The position numbers and the translations under genes are program-made. The notes under the pieces are model-generated. The model worked only from the letters and a program-made list of their open reading frames with translations. It did not search any database and was not told the origin of the DNA. Positions 16,607 through 25,415 of a stretch of DNA of 64,000 nt are shown in pieces. This DNA comes from a bacterium (GTDB lineage Bacteria; Zhuqueibacterota; Zhuqueibacteria; Oleimicrobiales; Geothermoviventaceae): NCBI GenBank assembly GCA_028275345.1, contig JAPWUV010000006.1, positions 1-64,000 of the forward strand, read 5' to 3'. The stretch's first letter is position 1, and the number at the start of each line of letters is the position of its first letter.

Positions 16607-16866
16607 CCGGCGTCATCCCTCTCCATTGGAACCGCTCCTCTCCAGCCGGAAACGCTTACGTTCTTGTACCCTGCCAGCTTCATTATCGTCACTGGGCAAG
16701 ACGGCTTGAGGACCAATCCAAAGATCGTCGTTGCGTCCCAGTCCCGCCGCGGGGACGGGAGTCGGCTGACGAACAGCGTCAGGATGCCAAACAACTTCGC
16801 GATCCGGCTCGCTTTGCACGGAGAAAAGCTCGGTCCCGGCGGAAGCCGAGCGGCGGATCGACTGAG

Positions 16867-17796
16867 CTACTCGGCTGTCCGGGACTGGGCCTCCGGTGCA
16901 TCCCCCGGGAGGGGAAGGGCCGAACGACCGGCCTCCGCCCTCTGGCGATCCCGATGCCCGATTTCCGCCAGCACACGCCGCACCTCCTCCAGGGAATAGA
17001 CCTGCGGGGGAAGCTGGGGATGGCGCAGGCGCTTGGTGCACCACCAGTGGAGGAGACGGGGCAACCGGAGCCCCATCTCCCGAAGCAGGGTTTCGTCCGC
17101 GAAGAACGCATCCCGCGGGCCGTCGAAAACCACCTGCCCGCGGTGGAGCGCGACAATCCGCGAGCAAGAGCGTGCCACGAAGTCCAAGTGGTGGGAGATG
17201 AGCACCACGGTCCCGCCCCCGGAGTGGAACTTGCGCAGGAACTGCTCGAGAAGACGCACGCCCTGAGGATCCAGTCCGGCGGTCGGTTCGTCCAGAACGA
17301 GGACCTCCGGCTCCATGGCGACCACGCCGGCGAGGGCGACCCGCCGGCGCTCGCCCTCGCTCAGCTGGTGCGGATTGCGGGCGCCAAACCGCTCCGGATC
17401 AAGCCCCACCCGTTCCAGAGCTTGCCGCACTCGTTTCGCCACCTCCTCCGGAGGTAGGCCCAGATTCCGGGGCCCGAAGGCCACATCCTCCCAGACAGTC
17501 TCCTCGAAGAGCTGTGTTTCCGGGAACTGGAACACGAGCCCAATCCGCCGGCGCAGGCACACGAGGTCGACCCCCGGGGCGTTGACGTCCACCCCGTCCA
17601 CCAATACCTTCCCCCGCTGCGGCTTCAGCAGCCCCGTCAGGTGCAACATCAGTGTGGTCTTCCCCGAGCCCGAGGGCCCCACTAGCCCAACGAATTCCCC
17701 TCTGCGGATGGAAAAGGACACTTCTCTCAATGCCGGACGCTGCTCCGGTAGAAGCCCGTCGTAGGAAAACCAGATCCTTTCCAGCTCGATGATCAT
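16867..17796 (-). CDS. Energy-coupling-factor transporter ATPase (EcfA/CbiO-like)
   Basis: 309 residues from ATG 17796, whose ATGA overlaps the stop of the upstream dGTPase-like gene. The ABC ATPase has GPSGSGKTT (Walker A), VFQFPETQLFEETVWEDVAFG (the Q-loop and the EcfA-typical QFPExQLF), LSEGERRRVALAG (signature) and VLVLDEPTAGLDPQG (Walker B). Family members power uptake of vitamins or metal ions together with EcfT and an S component; neither partner is nearby, so it probably joins a shared module encoded elsewhere. The roughly 40-residue C-terminal extension (EEVRRVLAEIGHRDRQRAEAG) is beyond the usual domain. Confidence 0.87.
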   Translation of the reverse strand: MIIELERIWFSYDGLLPEQRPALREVSFSIRRGEFVGLVGPSGSGKTTLMLHLTGLLKPQRGKVLVDGVDVNAPGVDLVCLRRRIGLVFQFPETQLFEETVWEDVAFGPRNLGLPPEEVAKRVRQALERVGLDPERFGARNPHQLSEGERRRVALAGVVAMEPEVLVLDEPTAGLDPQGVRLLEQFLRKFHSGGGTVVLISHHLDFVARSCSRIVALHRGQVVFDGPRDAFFADETLLREMGLRLPRLLHWWCTKRLRHPQLPPQVYSLEEVRRVLAEIGHRDRQRAEAGRSALPLPGDAPEAQSRTAE

Positions 17797-19121
17797 CGCT
17801 CCGCCTGTCCAGGGCCACCCACTCCAGCCGGCGAAAAACGCCTCAACCCGCTCACGTGACCGAGACGCTCGGCCTCCGTGAGCGCGAAGTTGTCCGTCAT
17901 CCCGGCGATGTGGTCGCAAATGGTCCGAGCAAGGAGGGTCGAGTTCTGCGCCCCCGCCCGGTAACTCAGGCCACGACCAGCTTCCGCGCCTGTCTCCTTC
18001 GGCAAGCGTTCCAAGACATAGGCGGGTAGCCGGCTGGGGTCCTCGAGGTAGGCGCGGAAGAGGAAACGGAGCAAAGCCACCGCCTCATCGTCTGCCCGGA
18101 AGATGCTGGCCGTGTAGATGATTTCCCGGTCAATGAACTCGTCCAGTTCGGCCTGCAGCGGATCCATCTCAGCGCTGAATCCCACGATCTCTTCATCGAA
18201 GACACGGTGCACGCCCTTGCGCTGAACGTACGCCTCGAGGCGACGCAGCGTTTCCCGCAGGACATCGGTCACCAGCGCCTCGATGAGCGCTCGGATGATC
18301 TGATTCCGGTACAGAAACGGATTCTCCCGGAGGAGACACCCGAGCCCTCGCGCCTCTTCTACCTGCCGTACGATCCGGACCTCCCGGACCTTCTCCAACG
18401 GGACGAATCCGGCACGGATCCCGTCTTCCAGATCGTGCGTCCTTTGCGCAATCTCATCGCTGATGGCCACTACTTGCCCTTCGAGGGAACTGGCAAAATC
18501 CTGCTCGTAGTGCAGGCTGCGCAGGTCCATATCGGGATAATGGACTGCCTCGCGAAGGAGCCGGGTGTGCTTCAAGATCCCCTCCCGGACCGGAGCCGTG
18601 AGATTGAGGCCCGGCCAATCGTATTTCATCTCGATCTGGTCCACGACACGTAGGCTCTGGTAATTGTGTTTGAACCCGCCTAGGTCCTGCCCTCCGAGGA
18701 AGCCGTCCAATCGGTCCTTCCCGGTCATGATGCCGTGGAGCACGGTTTCCCCGATGTGTCCGAAGGGCGTATGGCCCAGATCGTGGCCCAGAGCGATGGC
18801 TTCGGTGAGGTCCTCGTTCAGTCCGAGAGCTCGAGCCAGCGTCCTCGCGAGCTGTGACACTTCCATCGTGTGCGTGATGCGAGTCCGGTAGTGGTCCCCG
18901 GTGTCGGTGAGGAACACTTGGCGTTTGTGTTTGAGGCGGCGAAAAGCGCGCGAGTGGATGATGCGGTCTCGATCCCGCTGGAAAGCGGTTCGGTAAGCGT
19001 GCTCCGGCTCCTCGCGCATCCGTGTCTCCCCCGCTCCGCGGCTCAAGGTGGCGTAGGGAGCGAGCGTGCGCTCCTCAATCGTCTCGAGCTCTTCCCGTGT
19101 CCGAAAACGAAATTCGTTCAT
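17793..19121 (-). CDS. dgt: dGTPase/dNTP triphosphohydrolase (HD superfamily)
   Basis: 442 residues. The HD-domain metal site is clear: RITHTMEVSQLART (first His) and ALGHDLGHTPFGHIGE (HD pair plus His). YRTAFQRDRDRIIHSRAFRRLKHK is the N-terminal substrate region typical of Dgt proteins, and the C-terminal regulatory part (YTASIFRADDEAVALLRFLF) is present. The enzyme hydrolyses dNTPs to nucleosides and triphosphate, controlling the dNTP pool. It overlaps the PHP phosphatase upstream by ATGA and the EcfA gene downstream by ATGA, so the three are translationally coupled. Confidence 0.92.
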   Translation of the reverse strand: MNEFRFRTREELETIEERTLAPYATLSRGAGETRMREEPEHAYRTAFQRDRDRIIHSRAFRRLKHKRQVFLTDTGDHYRTRITHTMEVSQLARTLARALGLNEDLTEAIALGHDLGHTPFGHIGETVLHGIMTGKDRLDGFLGGQDLGGFKHNYQSLRVVDQIEMKYDWPGLNLTAPVREGILKHTRLLREAVHYPDMDLRSLHYEQDFASSLEGQVVAISDEIAQRTHDLEDGIRAGFVPLEKVREVRIVRQVEEARGLGCLLRENPFLYRNQIIRALIEALVTDVLRETLRRLEAYVQRKGVHRVFDEEIVGFSAEMDPLQAELDEFIDREIIYTASIFRADDEAVALLRFLFRAYLEDPSRLPAYVLERLPKETGAEAGRGLSYRAGAQNSTLLARTICDHIAGMTDNFALTEAERLGHVSGLRRFSPAGVGGPGQAER

Positions 19122-19924
19122 GGTGATTTCCGCAGCTCCGCCAGGGGGAGGGCCAGTTGCCGCCTCCTCCGGAAGTAGATGATTTCCTCGTAGCCGAGCG
19201 TGCCGAGGTAGGCCAAGGCCTGATCCAAACCCGCCGCAACGTGCTCAGGTTCGTGGGCATCCGTCCCCAGCGTCACCGGGATCCGGAGCTCAGCAGCCCG
19301 GCGAAGGATTCTTCCCTCGGGGTAGGCCTCGGCGATCTCGCGCCGGAGGCCAGCTGTATTTAGCTCCAAAACCAAGCCTTTGTTCCGGATCGCCTCGAGC
19401 GTCGCCTCCACCTCATCCCACAGCTCGGGCGGCAAGCGATGCCCGAACTTCTTCGGCAGATCCAGGTGCCCGACGATCTCAAAGGGGATGCGTTCCACCA
19501 TCTCCCGGATCAGGTGGAAGTACCGATGGTAGACCTCGGCCCGATCCCTTTTCTCCCATTCCGCTAAGGCCCCCTCGTAGTCAAAATTCCACCCGTCAAT
19601 GTAATGCACCGAGCCAATGACGTAGTCCAAGCTGGTCTGGGAAGCGAATTCCGTGATGAACTCCTCGTACTCGGGGATGAAATCCATCTCGAGGCCGAGC
19701 AGGATCTCCAGCTCCGGGTGTCGGGAGCGAGCTTCCTCCACCTCCGCCACATACGCCGGAAACTCGATGAGCGGCAGGTGCCAGCCGTCGATCTCCTCCG
19801 GAAGGGGGGCATGCTCAGCGAATCCCAGCACCCGGAGCCGGGCCCGCGCCGCTTCCTCTGCCATCTCCATCGCCGTACCGATGGCGTGCCGGCACCGCCA
19901 CGTATGCACGTGCAAATTGATCAA
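19118..19924 (-). CDS. PHP-domain phosphatase, histidinol-phosphatase-like
   Basis: 268 residues from TTG 19924 with GGAGGC eight bases upstream. INLHVHTWRCRHA is the PHP motif 1; GFAEHAPLP, ILLGLEMDFIPE, YVIGSVHYIDGWNFDY, EIVGHLDLPKKFG, LELNTAGLR and LGTDAHEPEHVAAG complete the metal-ligand set of the PHP fold. Overall length and order match HisK-type histidinol-phosphatases, which dephosphorylate L-histidinol phosphate in histidine synthesis. No other his gene is in the window, so the physiological substrate could be another phosphate ester. Confidence 0.85.
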   Translation of the reverse strand: MINLHVHTWRCRHAIGTAMEMAEEAARARLRVLGFAEHAPLPEEIDGWHLPLIEFPAYVAEVEEARSRHPELEILLGLEMDFIPEYEEFITEFASQTSLDYVIGSVHYIDGWNFDYEGALAEWEKRDRAEVYHRYFHLIREMVERIPFEIVGHLDLPKKFGHRLPPELWDEVEATLEAIRNKGLVLELNTAGLRREIAEAYPEGRILRRAAELRIPVTLGTDAHEPEHVAAGLDQALAYLGTLGYEEIIYFRRRRQLALPLAELRKSP

Positions 19925-19956
19925 GTCGAATCGCCTCCAAGCTAACCGGAGCCAGA

Positions 19957-20922
19957 TCAGCCTTCGGACGGCTTGTCGAGGCTGGCGCCGAAGAGACCCT
20001 GCCCTTCATCGCCGCCTTCGGGCACAAGATCGCGGAGCGTTGTCAAGATCCGTTCGGCCTCGGCTTCGGTGAGATGCCCGGCGTCGCGCGCGACCGCCAC
20101 ACAACCTTCCGCCAGCGCGAAGTACAGGGCCCTCTCGAACGTACCCGTTCCCGCCTTCAACGCCTCCACGTGCCGGCGCACCGTATCGGCGTCCCCGCGG
20201 GCGTACGGACCTGTCAGCGCCAGAAGAGGTCCCACTTGGGCCAGGTTCTCGAGCGTCCTCATGGCGAGGGGCGCAAGAAACGTCCGCGTCTGCTGGGGAG
20301 TGAACGCACACTCCAGGGCGAGGCGCTCCACCAGATGCCACAGAACCACCAGAAAGTTGGAGGCCGCCACGCAAGCCGCATGGTAAAGAGGCTTACTCCC
20401 CGCCCGAAGCTCCACGCTCTTCCCGCCGAGGGCCTCCACCACGTCCACCAACTTCGCACGCACCGGACCCTCGCCCTCGATGGCAAAGCCGCAACCGAGG
20501 AAGAGGCGCCAGTCGTCCTCTCCGCCCCGGAAGCTTTGCATCGGATGCATGGAACCCACAGATATGCCGATTCCCCGCAGCGGGTCAAGTTCATCCACCG
20601 AGCGGGAGCCACTCATATGGATTGCCAGCCGGAAGCGAGGCGCTCGTTCGGCCAAGGATTGCGCCGCGTCCCGGATCTGATCATCGCCCGTGGTCACAAA
20701 TACCGTAGTTGCGTCCCTCGCAAGCAATCCAACGTCTACCGCCTGGGCACGGGGAAGGAGGGAAGCCAGGGCCTCGGCCTTCGCCCTATCCGCATCGTGG
20801 AGAAGAAGCTCTAACCCAGCTTTACTCAGAAGACGCCCCCACGCTGCGCCGACCCTTCCCACGCCGACGATGCCCACCACGCCGAGAGTCTCCCGCAAGC
20901 GCTGTCCCACCGTTCTGTCCAC
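19957..20922 (-). CDS. Rossmann-fold DUF2520 protein
   Basis: 321 residues from GTG 20922 with GGAGGTCGGA directly upstream. VVGIVGVGRVGAAWGRLL is a dinucleotide-binding motif, followed by VFVTTGDDQI, HMSGSRSVDELDPL and GISVGSMHPMQSF, then the helical DUF2520 region (PLYHAACVAASNFLVVLWH ... LTGPYARGDADTVRRHVEAL). The layout resembles pyrroline-5-carboxylate reductase or ketopantoate-type reductases, but the family has no settled reaction. It sits between the AmrB-like gene and the PHP phosphatase in one operon. Confidence 0.85.
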   Translation of the reverse strand: MDRTVGQRLRETLGVVGIVGVGRVGAAWGRLLSKAGLELLLHDADRAKAEALASLLPRAQAVDVGLLARDATTVFVTTGDDQIRDAAQSLAERAPRFRLAIHMSGSRSVDELDPLRGIGISVGSMHPMQSFRGGEDDWRLFLGCGFAIEGEGPVRAKLVDVVEALGGKSVELRAGSKPLYHAACVAASNFLVVLWHLVERLALECAFTPQQTRTFLAPLAMRTLENLAQVGPLLALTGPYARGDADTVRRHVEALKAGTGTFERALYFALAEGCVAVARDAGHLTEAEAERILTTLRDLVPEGGDEGQGLFGASLDKPSEG

Positions 20923-20961
20923 TCCGACCTCCGGAGGCCCGCATCCGCCCCGCGGGACAGG

Positions 20962-21822
20962 CTAGTCCCCTGCCCCCTCCTGGGTGAAGACGATCGCGGC
21001 ATAGCCGACAGTCCATCCGCCGCGTTCGCCGACGACGTCGGCCGAGTTGCTGCGCGCTACCACCTGCGCGCGGTTGGCCCCAAGCTGGCGCAGCGCCACC
21101 ATCGCCGTCACCAGCGGACCGCCCCCGCACGCCTGGTATTGCCCCAGCTCCAGCCCGCGGCACAGCCCCGCGATGTCCCAGTCAAGGACGCGGCTCAAGG
21201 TAGCCTCATCGGTTACGATGCAGTCGTCGTACGAGTAGCCGTGATACAGGTCCGTGCTCGCCACAAGGAGGGCCCTATGCCCAGCGAGGCATCGCGCCAA
21301 AGCCTTGCCAAACCCGCTGCAGAACTCCTCGTCATACTCCCCGATGACAATGGGCACAATCGGGACGCCGGGCAACACCACCTGAAGGAAGGGAAGTTGC
21401 ACCTCGAGGGAATGCTCGCTCCGGTGACCGTACCAGCTCAGATTCGCAAACTCTGAGGCGTGGGCCAGGGCATGCGCCAGCTCCCGATCCGACTCCATCG
21501 AGCCCAGCGGCGTCTCGTACGCCCTCCCCGGGAAAATCGAAGCACCGACGAAATGCTCCTGATGGCTCGGCGCCATCACAACCACCACCTCGTACCGGAG
21601 CCCGCGAAGAAGCTTGTACCCGTGCGCTGCCACAAATCCGGAGTACTGGTAGCCGGCATGAGGGCAGGCCAGCCCGAGGATCTTACCCTTCGGCTTCGGG
21701 GGGTTTGCGTTTTCCAGCAGCTCTTCCACCATTTGCCGAAGCAGCACAGGAGAGTCAGGGTAGAAGGTCCCCGCTACCGCGGCTTGGCGGAGGGCCCGAT
21801 CGTCCTGGCCGTGGAATAACAT
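20962..21822 (-). CDS. amrB: AmmeMemoRadiSam-type protein B (MEMO1 family)
   Basis: 286 residues from ATG 21822 with GGAGGAGG upstream. RQAAVAGTFYPDSP, LACPHAGYQYSG (metal-ligand-like His), VVVVMAPSHQEHF, WYGHRSEHSLEVQLPFLQ, VASTDLYHGYSYDD and QACGGGPLVTAMVAL match MEMO proteins throughout. MEMO relatives are related to extradiol dioxygenases and in bacteria usually occur beside an AMMECR1 and a radical-SAM gene; those two are absent here. The gene begins an operon with its own promoter. Confidence 0.88.
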   Translation of the reverse strand: MLFHGQDDRALRQAAVAGTFYPDSPVLLRQMVEELLENANPPKPKGKILGLACPHAGYQYSGFVAAHGYKLLRGLRYEVVVVMAPSHQEHFVGASIFPGRAYETPLGSMESDRELAHALAHASEFANLSWYGHRSEHSLEVQLPFLQVVLPGVPIVPIVIGEYDEEFCSGFGKALARCLAGHRALLVASTDLYHGYSYDDCIVTDEATLSRVLDWDIAGLCRGLELGQYQACGGGPLVTAMVALRQLGANRAQVVARSNSADVVGERGGWTVGYAAIVFTQEGAGD

Positions 21823-21929
21823 CGCCTCCTCCAGTCCTTCCGGTTCATTTCTCTATTGTGGCAGCGGCGGAGCCGCAAGCGGATTCTCTCGGCCCCGCTC
21901 CAAGGGGCTCCTCTATCCACGCCAGGTAC

Positions 21930-21957
21930 AATTTAGAAAATCGCTCGCGGCGGGCAA
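21930..21957 (-). promoter_or_regulatory. Promoter of the amrB-dgt-ecfA operon
   Basis: On the minus strand TTGCCC (21957-21952), 16 bases, then TAAATT (21935-21930), about 108 bases before the AmrB-like start. The rest of 21823-22208 shows no gene. Confidence 0.45.
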
Positions 21958-22208
21958 AGCTCCAAAACTGATTCCCCATCCGATCTCGGCGATGTCCCGG
22001 CTACGCCGGTTGACCTTCGGGCCGCGGAGTTAGCCCCCATGATCCACACCCGCTCCTTCCGCCGGCAGAGAGGGGATCGGCCGCGCCATTTCCCCGCGTA
22101 TCTTTTTCCATTTGGGGCTTGAAAGCCAAATCCGTCACCGCCACGGGCTCAGACCTACCTACGAGTCGAGGAGCACGGAAGAAGCGGTACGGAGACGGCG
22201 CCTGCGAC

Positions 22209-22233
22209 GGGGCCCGGCACCAGGCCGGACCCC
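22209..22233 (-). terminator. Strong hairpin downstream of the RND operon
   Basis: On the plus strand, GGGGCCCGGC (22209-22218) and GCCGGACCCC (22224-22233) pair over 10 positions with one mismatch-type pair, leaving a five-base loop. It lies about 46 bases past the RND stop. No T-run follows in the minus direction, so termination is only probable. Confidence 0.45.
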
Positions 22234-22278
22234 GAACTCTGCCGCGCAGATGCCATCTCCGTTGGCTCTTAGCCTCGC

Positions 22279-25200
22279 TCAGCTCTCCTTGGAAACGCGG
22301 ATCTTTTCCAGTGTGCAGTAGATCGAGGGGACGATGAACAAGGTCAGGAAGGTGGTAAATGTGAGACCGAAGATCACTGCGACGGCCATGGGCCGACGGA
22401 ACTCCACGCCTTCCGACCGACCAATGGCCATTGGCAGCATACCGATGATGGTGGTCAATGCGGTGATCAGGATGGGCCGAAGCCGAGTCGCAGCTCCCTT
22501 GACGACGGCCTGGACCGCCTCCACCCCTCGGCGCCGCAGCTGATTGATGTAGTCGATCATCACGATCCCATTGTTCACGGCGATCCCCATGAGGATCAGG
22601 ATGCCCATGAAGGCGGGCAAGGAGAGCGTCTGGCCGGTCACGGCCAGCCCGAACACCACCCCCACATAGGCCAGGGGGATCGTGAACATGATCACGAAGG
22701 GATGTCTTAGCGACTCGAACTGAGACGCCATGACCATGAAGATCAGCAGGAGCGACAGCGACAAGGCCGCCCCCATCCACTTGAAGATCTCCTGGAGCTG
22801 GTCGTACTGGCCGCCGATCTCGATGAAATAGCCCGAAGGAAGCGTCGCCTCCACATCCTTGAGCTGTTTACGGATGTCTCGGACCACGCTGCCCAGGTCG
22901 CGCCCGTAGATGTTGGCCGTCACCGTGACCACGCGGGACTGGCTCTCTCGCGTGATCTGGATTGGGCCGAGGGTGCGCTCGACGCGAACCACTTCGCCCA
23001 GGAGCACCTGGCGCCCGAGCGGGGTCTTCAGGGGAATATTGAGGATGTCGTTGAGAGCGTCGCGATCGGTAGAGACGAACTTAACCCGCATGTCCACCTC
23101 TTCGCCCGCATGGCGGAATCGCCCGGCCACCTTTCCCACCGTCGCTGTCTGCACCGCGTCCGCCACCACGGCCACCGGCAGCCCCAGACGGGAAGCTCGC
23201 TCTCGGTCCACCACCAGCCGGTACTCCGGCTTCGATTGCCGGATGCTCACATCCACGTCGCGGATGCCAGGCACGACACTCACCCGCCGGCTCACGACCT
23301 CCCCGAGCCCGCGCAGCTGGTCCAGATCCTTGCCGAAGATCTTGATCTGAATGGGACTGAGGCTTTCTTGACCCAGAAACTGTCCGCTCATGTCCAGGGC
23401 CTCGATCTTCGCGCCGGAGATCTTCGGCAGGCCGTTCCGAAGCGCCTCCAGGATTTCGTCCGACTTCCGCTTTCGTTCCTTCTTCGGCTTCAGGCGGAGG
23501 TACACGAATCCTTCATTGGGCCCCTGGGGTGCGCTCCCGCCAGCGAGATCGAGGGTGTTCTCCTCATCTAGCCCCACGCTGGTCACGAGCGTGCGGATTT
23601 CCGGCATGCCCATCGTGACCCGCTCCGCTTGCTGCACCACCTGATCCGTCGCCTCGAGGGACGTACCGACCGGCATGCGGACCCGTACCATGGCCATGGT
23701 TTGGTCCATCTTGGGCATGAATTCAGCGCCGAGGAAATAGGTACCGACCACGGCCGCACCGAAGGCAGCGAAGGACAACCCAATCAAGCGTCCCCGTCGC
23801 CGCAGCGCGCGCAAAAGCTGACGTTCGTACCAAGCCCGCATGGCGTCGATGAACCGGCCATGAACCATCCCCCTCAGCTTCTGCTGGACGTCCCTCTCGC
23901 GGAAAATGAAGGACGCCATGACCGGTACAAGGGTCAGGCTAACGAACAGCGAGGCGAAGAGCGAGAAGGCCACCGTGAGGGCGAGGCCCTTCGAGAGCTG
24001 GCCCGCGATGCCCCCGGCGAAGATCATGGGGAAGAACACCGCCACCGTGGTCAGGGTTGACGCCGTGATGGCCATTCCCACCTCACTCGCCCCGCGAATC
24101 GCGGCCGTCCGCCGGTCTTCCCCCTCTTCTTCCAAGTGACGGAAAATGTTTTCGATCACCACCACCGCATTATCCACGAGCATCCCCACACCGAGGGCCA
24201 AACCGCCCAGGGTGAGCATGTTCAGAGTGTATCCAGCGTAGTACAAGGCGATGAAAGTGGCGATGATGGAAAGGGGGATAGCCAGGCCGATGGTGATCGT
24301 CGGCCGCCAGTTGCGCAGGAAAAGATAGATCATGAACATCGCCAGCAAGCCGCCGACGACGGCGTTGTTGCTCGTCCGGCTCGTGATCCTCTCGATCATT
24401 TCAGACATATCCCAGGCGACGTACATTTCGACGCCCGGGGGCAGAAGCCGCTTCAGTTCCTCCAGCTCTTTCTTCACCTTCCTGGCCACGGTGACGGAGT
24501 TGGCCCCTGACTGTTTGCTGATGGCTAGGAAGACGCCCTCCTGCCCCTGGACCCTTGTGCGAAGCCGCACATCCCGGTAGGCATCCCGCACCTCCGCAAC
24601 GTCCCGGAGGTAGATGGGCCTTCCCGTGGAGGTCGCGCCGACGATCGTGTTCCCGATCTCCTCCAACGACTGATATTCGCCGAAGGAACGAACGCGGTAC
24701 TCTCTGTGGCCCTCCACCAGATACCCAGCGGGGAGATTGATGTTGGCCGCCCGGAGGGCAGTAACCACGTCGTTCAGGCCCAGACCCCGGGACTGCAGCG
24801 CGGCCCGGCTGATCTCGATCTCGATCTCGCGCATCTGGCTGGACTGGACCCTCGCCGATGCCACGCCGTCGATCCGCTCCAGTCGCCGGGCGATATTCTC
24901 GTCCACCAGATCCCGCAGCTCCCGGGGCCCCATGGGACCCACCACGCCGTACCCCAGAATCGGGAACTGCGAGATGTTGAATTTAGCCACGAGCGGCTCG
25001 GAGGCATCGTCCGGAAGGTACTGCTTGTAGAGCCCGATCTGATTCCGGATGTCCTGGGCGGCGAAGTCCAAATTGGTCCCCCACTCGAACTCCACCAGCA
25101 CCACCGAAGCGCCTTCCTGCGAGATGGAACGCACCGATTTCACCCGATTGACGGTGCTGACCATCTGCTCCATCGGGCGCGTGAGCAGCGTCTCCACGTC

Positions 25201-25371
25201 CTCCGGCGATGCGCCGGGGAAAGTGGTGATCACGGAAATGACCGGGTAGTCGATGTTCGGGAGCAAGTCCAGGCCCAGGCGGAAGAACGAGACCAGCCCG
25301 ATCACCACCACCACGGCCATGACCATGGCCGTGGTCACCGGTCGTTTGACAGAGATTTCAGGAAGATTCAT
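22279..25371 (-). CDS. RND-family multidrug efflux permease (AcrB/HAE1-like)
   Basis: 1030 residues from ATG 25371, with GGAGGT upstream; GTG 25377 is possible. The layout is classic: first transmembrane helix near residue 15, periplasmic porter loop (LDLLPNIDYPVISV, PGASPEDVE, DIRNQIG), a middle transmembrane cluster with GGLALGVGMLVDNAVVVIEN (proton-relay Asp region), a second porter loop and a closing helix set with MGILILMGIAVNNGIVMIDY. It drives drug or lipophile export across both membranes by proton antiport. It is the last gene of the tolC-adaptor-permease operon under TetR control. Confidence 0.95.
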   Translation of the reverse strand: MNLPEISVKRPVTTAMVMAVVVVIGLVSFFRLGLDLLPNIDYPVISVITTFPGASPEDVETLLTRPMEQMVSTVNRVKSVRSISQEGASVVLVEFEWGTNLDFAAQDIRNQIGLYKQYLPDDASEPLVAKFNISQFPILGYGVVGPMGPRELRDLVDENIARRLERIDGVASARVQSSQMREIEIEISRAALQSRGLGLNDVVTALRAANINLPAGYLVEGHREYRVRSFGEYQSLEEIGNTIVGATSTGRPIYLRDVAEVRDAYRDVRLRTRVQGQEGVFLAISKQSGANSVTVARKVKKELEELKRLLPPGVEMYVAWDMSEMIERITSRTSNNAVVGGLLAMFMIYLFLRNWRPTITIGLAIPLSIIATFIALYYAGYTLNMLTLGGLALGVGMLVDNAVVVIENIFRHLEEEGEDRRTAAIRGASEVGMAITASTLTTVAVFFPMIFAGGIAGQLSKGLALTVAFSLFASLFVSLTLVPVMASFIFRERDVQQKLRGMVHGRFIDAMRAWYERQLLRALRRRGRLIGLSFAAFGAAVVGTYFLGAEFMPKMDQTMAMVRVRMPVGTSLEATDQVVQQAERVTMGMPEIRTLVTSVGLDEENTLDLAGGSAPQGPNEGFVYLRLKPKKERKRKSDEILEALRNGLPKISGAKIEALDMSGQFLGQESLSPIQIKIFGKDLDQLRGLGEVVSRRVSVVPGIRDVDVSIRQSKPEYRLVVDRERASRLGLPVAVVADAVQTATVGKVAGRFRHAGEEVDMRVKFVSTDRDALNDILNIPLKTPLGRQVLLGEVVRVERTLGPIQITRESQSRVVTVTANIYGRDLGSVVRDIRKQLKDVEATLPSGYFIEIGGQYDQLQEIFKWMGAALSLSLLLIFMVMASQFESLRHPFVIMFTIPLAYVGVVFGLAVTGQTLSLPAFMGILILMGIAVNNGIVMIDYINQLRRRGVEAVQAVVKGAATRLRPILITALTTIIGMLPMAIGRSEGVEFRRPMAVAVIFGLTFTTFLTLFIVPSIYCTLEKIRVSKES

Positions 25372-25415
25372 CGCCACCTACCTCCAGGTTTGGCAGCGCT
25401 CCCCAGGGAAGCGGA

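Noticed and set aside
16607-16866. Sigma-54 -24/-12 promoter upstream of the activator gene
   Set aside because: A CTGGCA stretch exists but the GC of the -12 element is not at the right distance.
22001-22780. Minus-strand open frame overlapping the end of the RND gene
   Set aside because: It is a frame shadow of the RND permease; the RND frame carries the family motifs.
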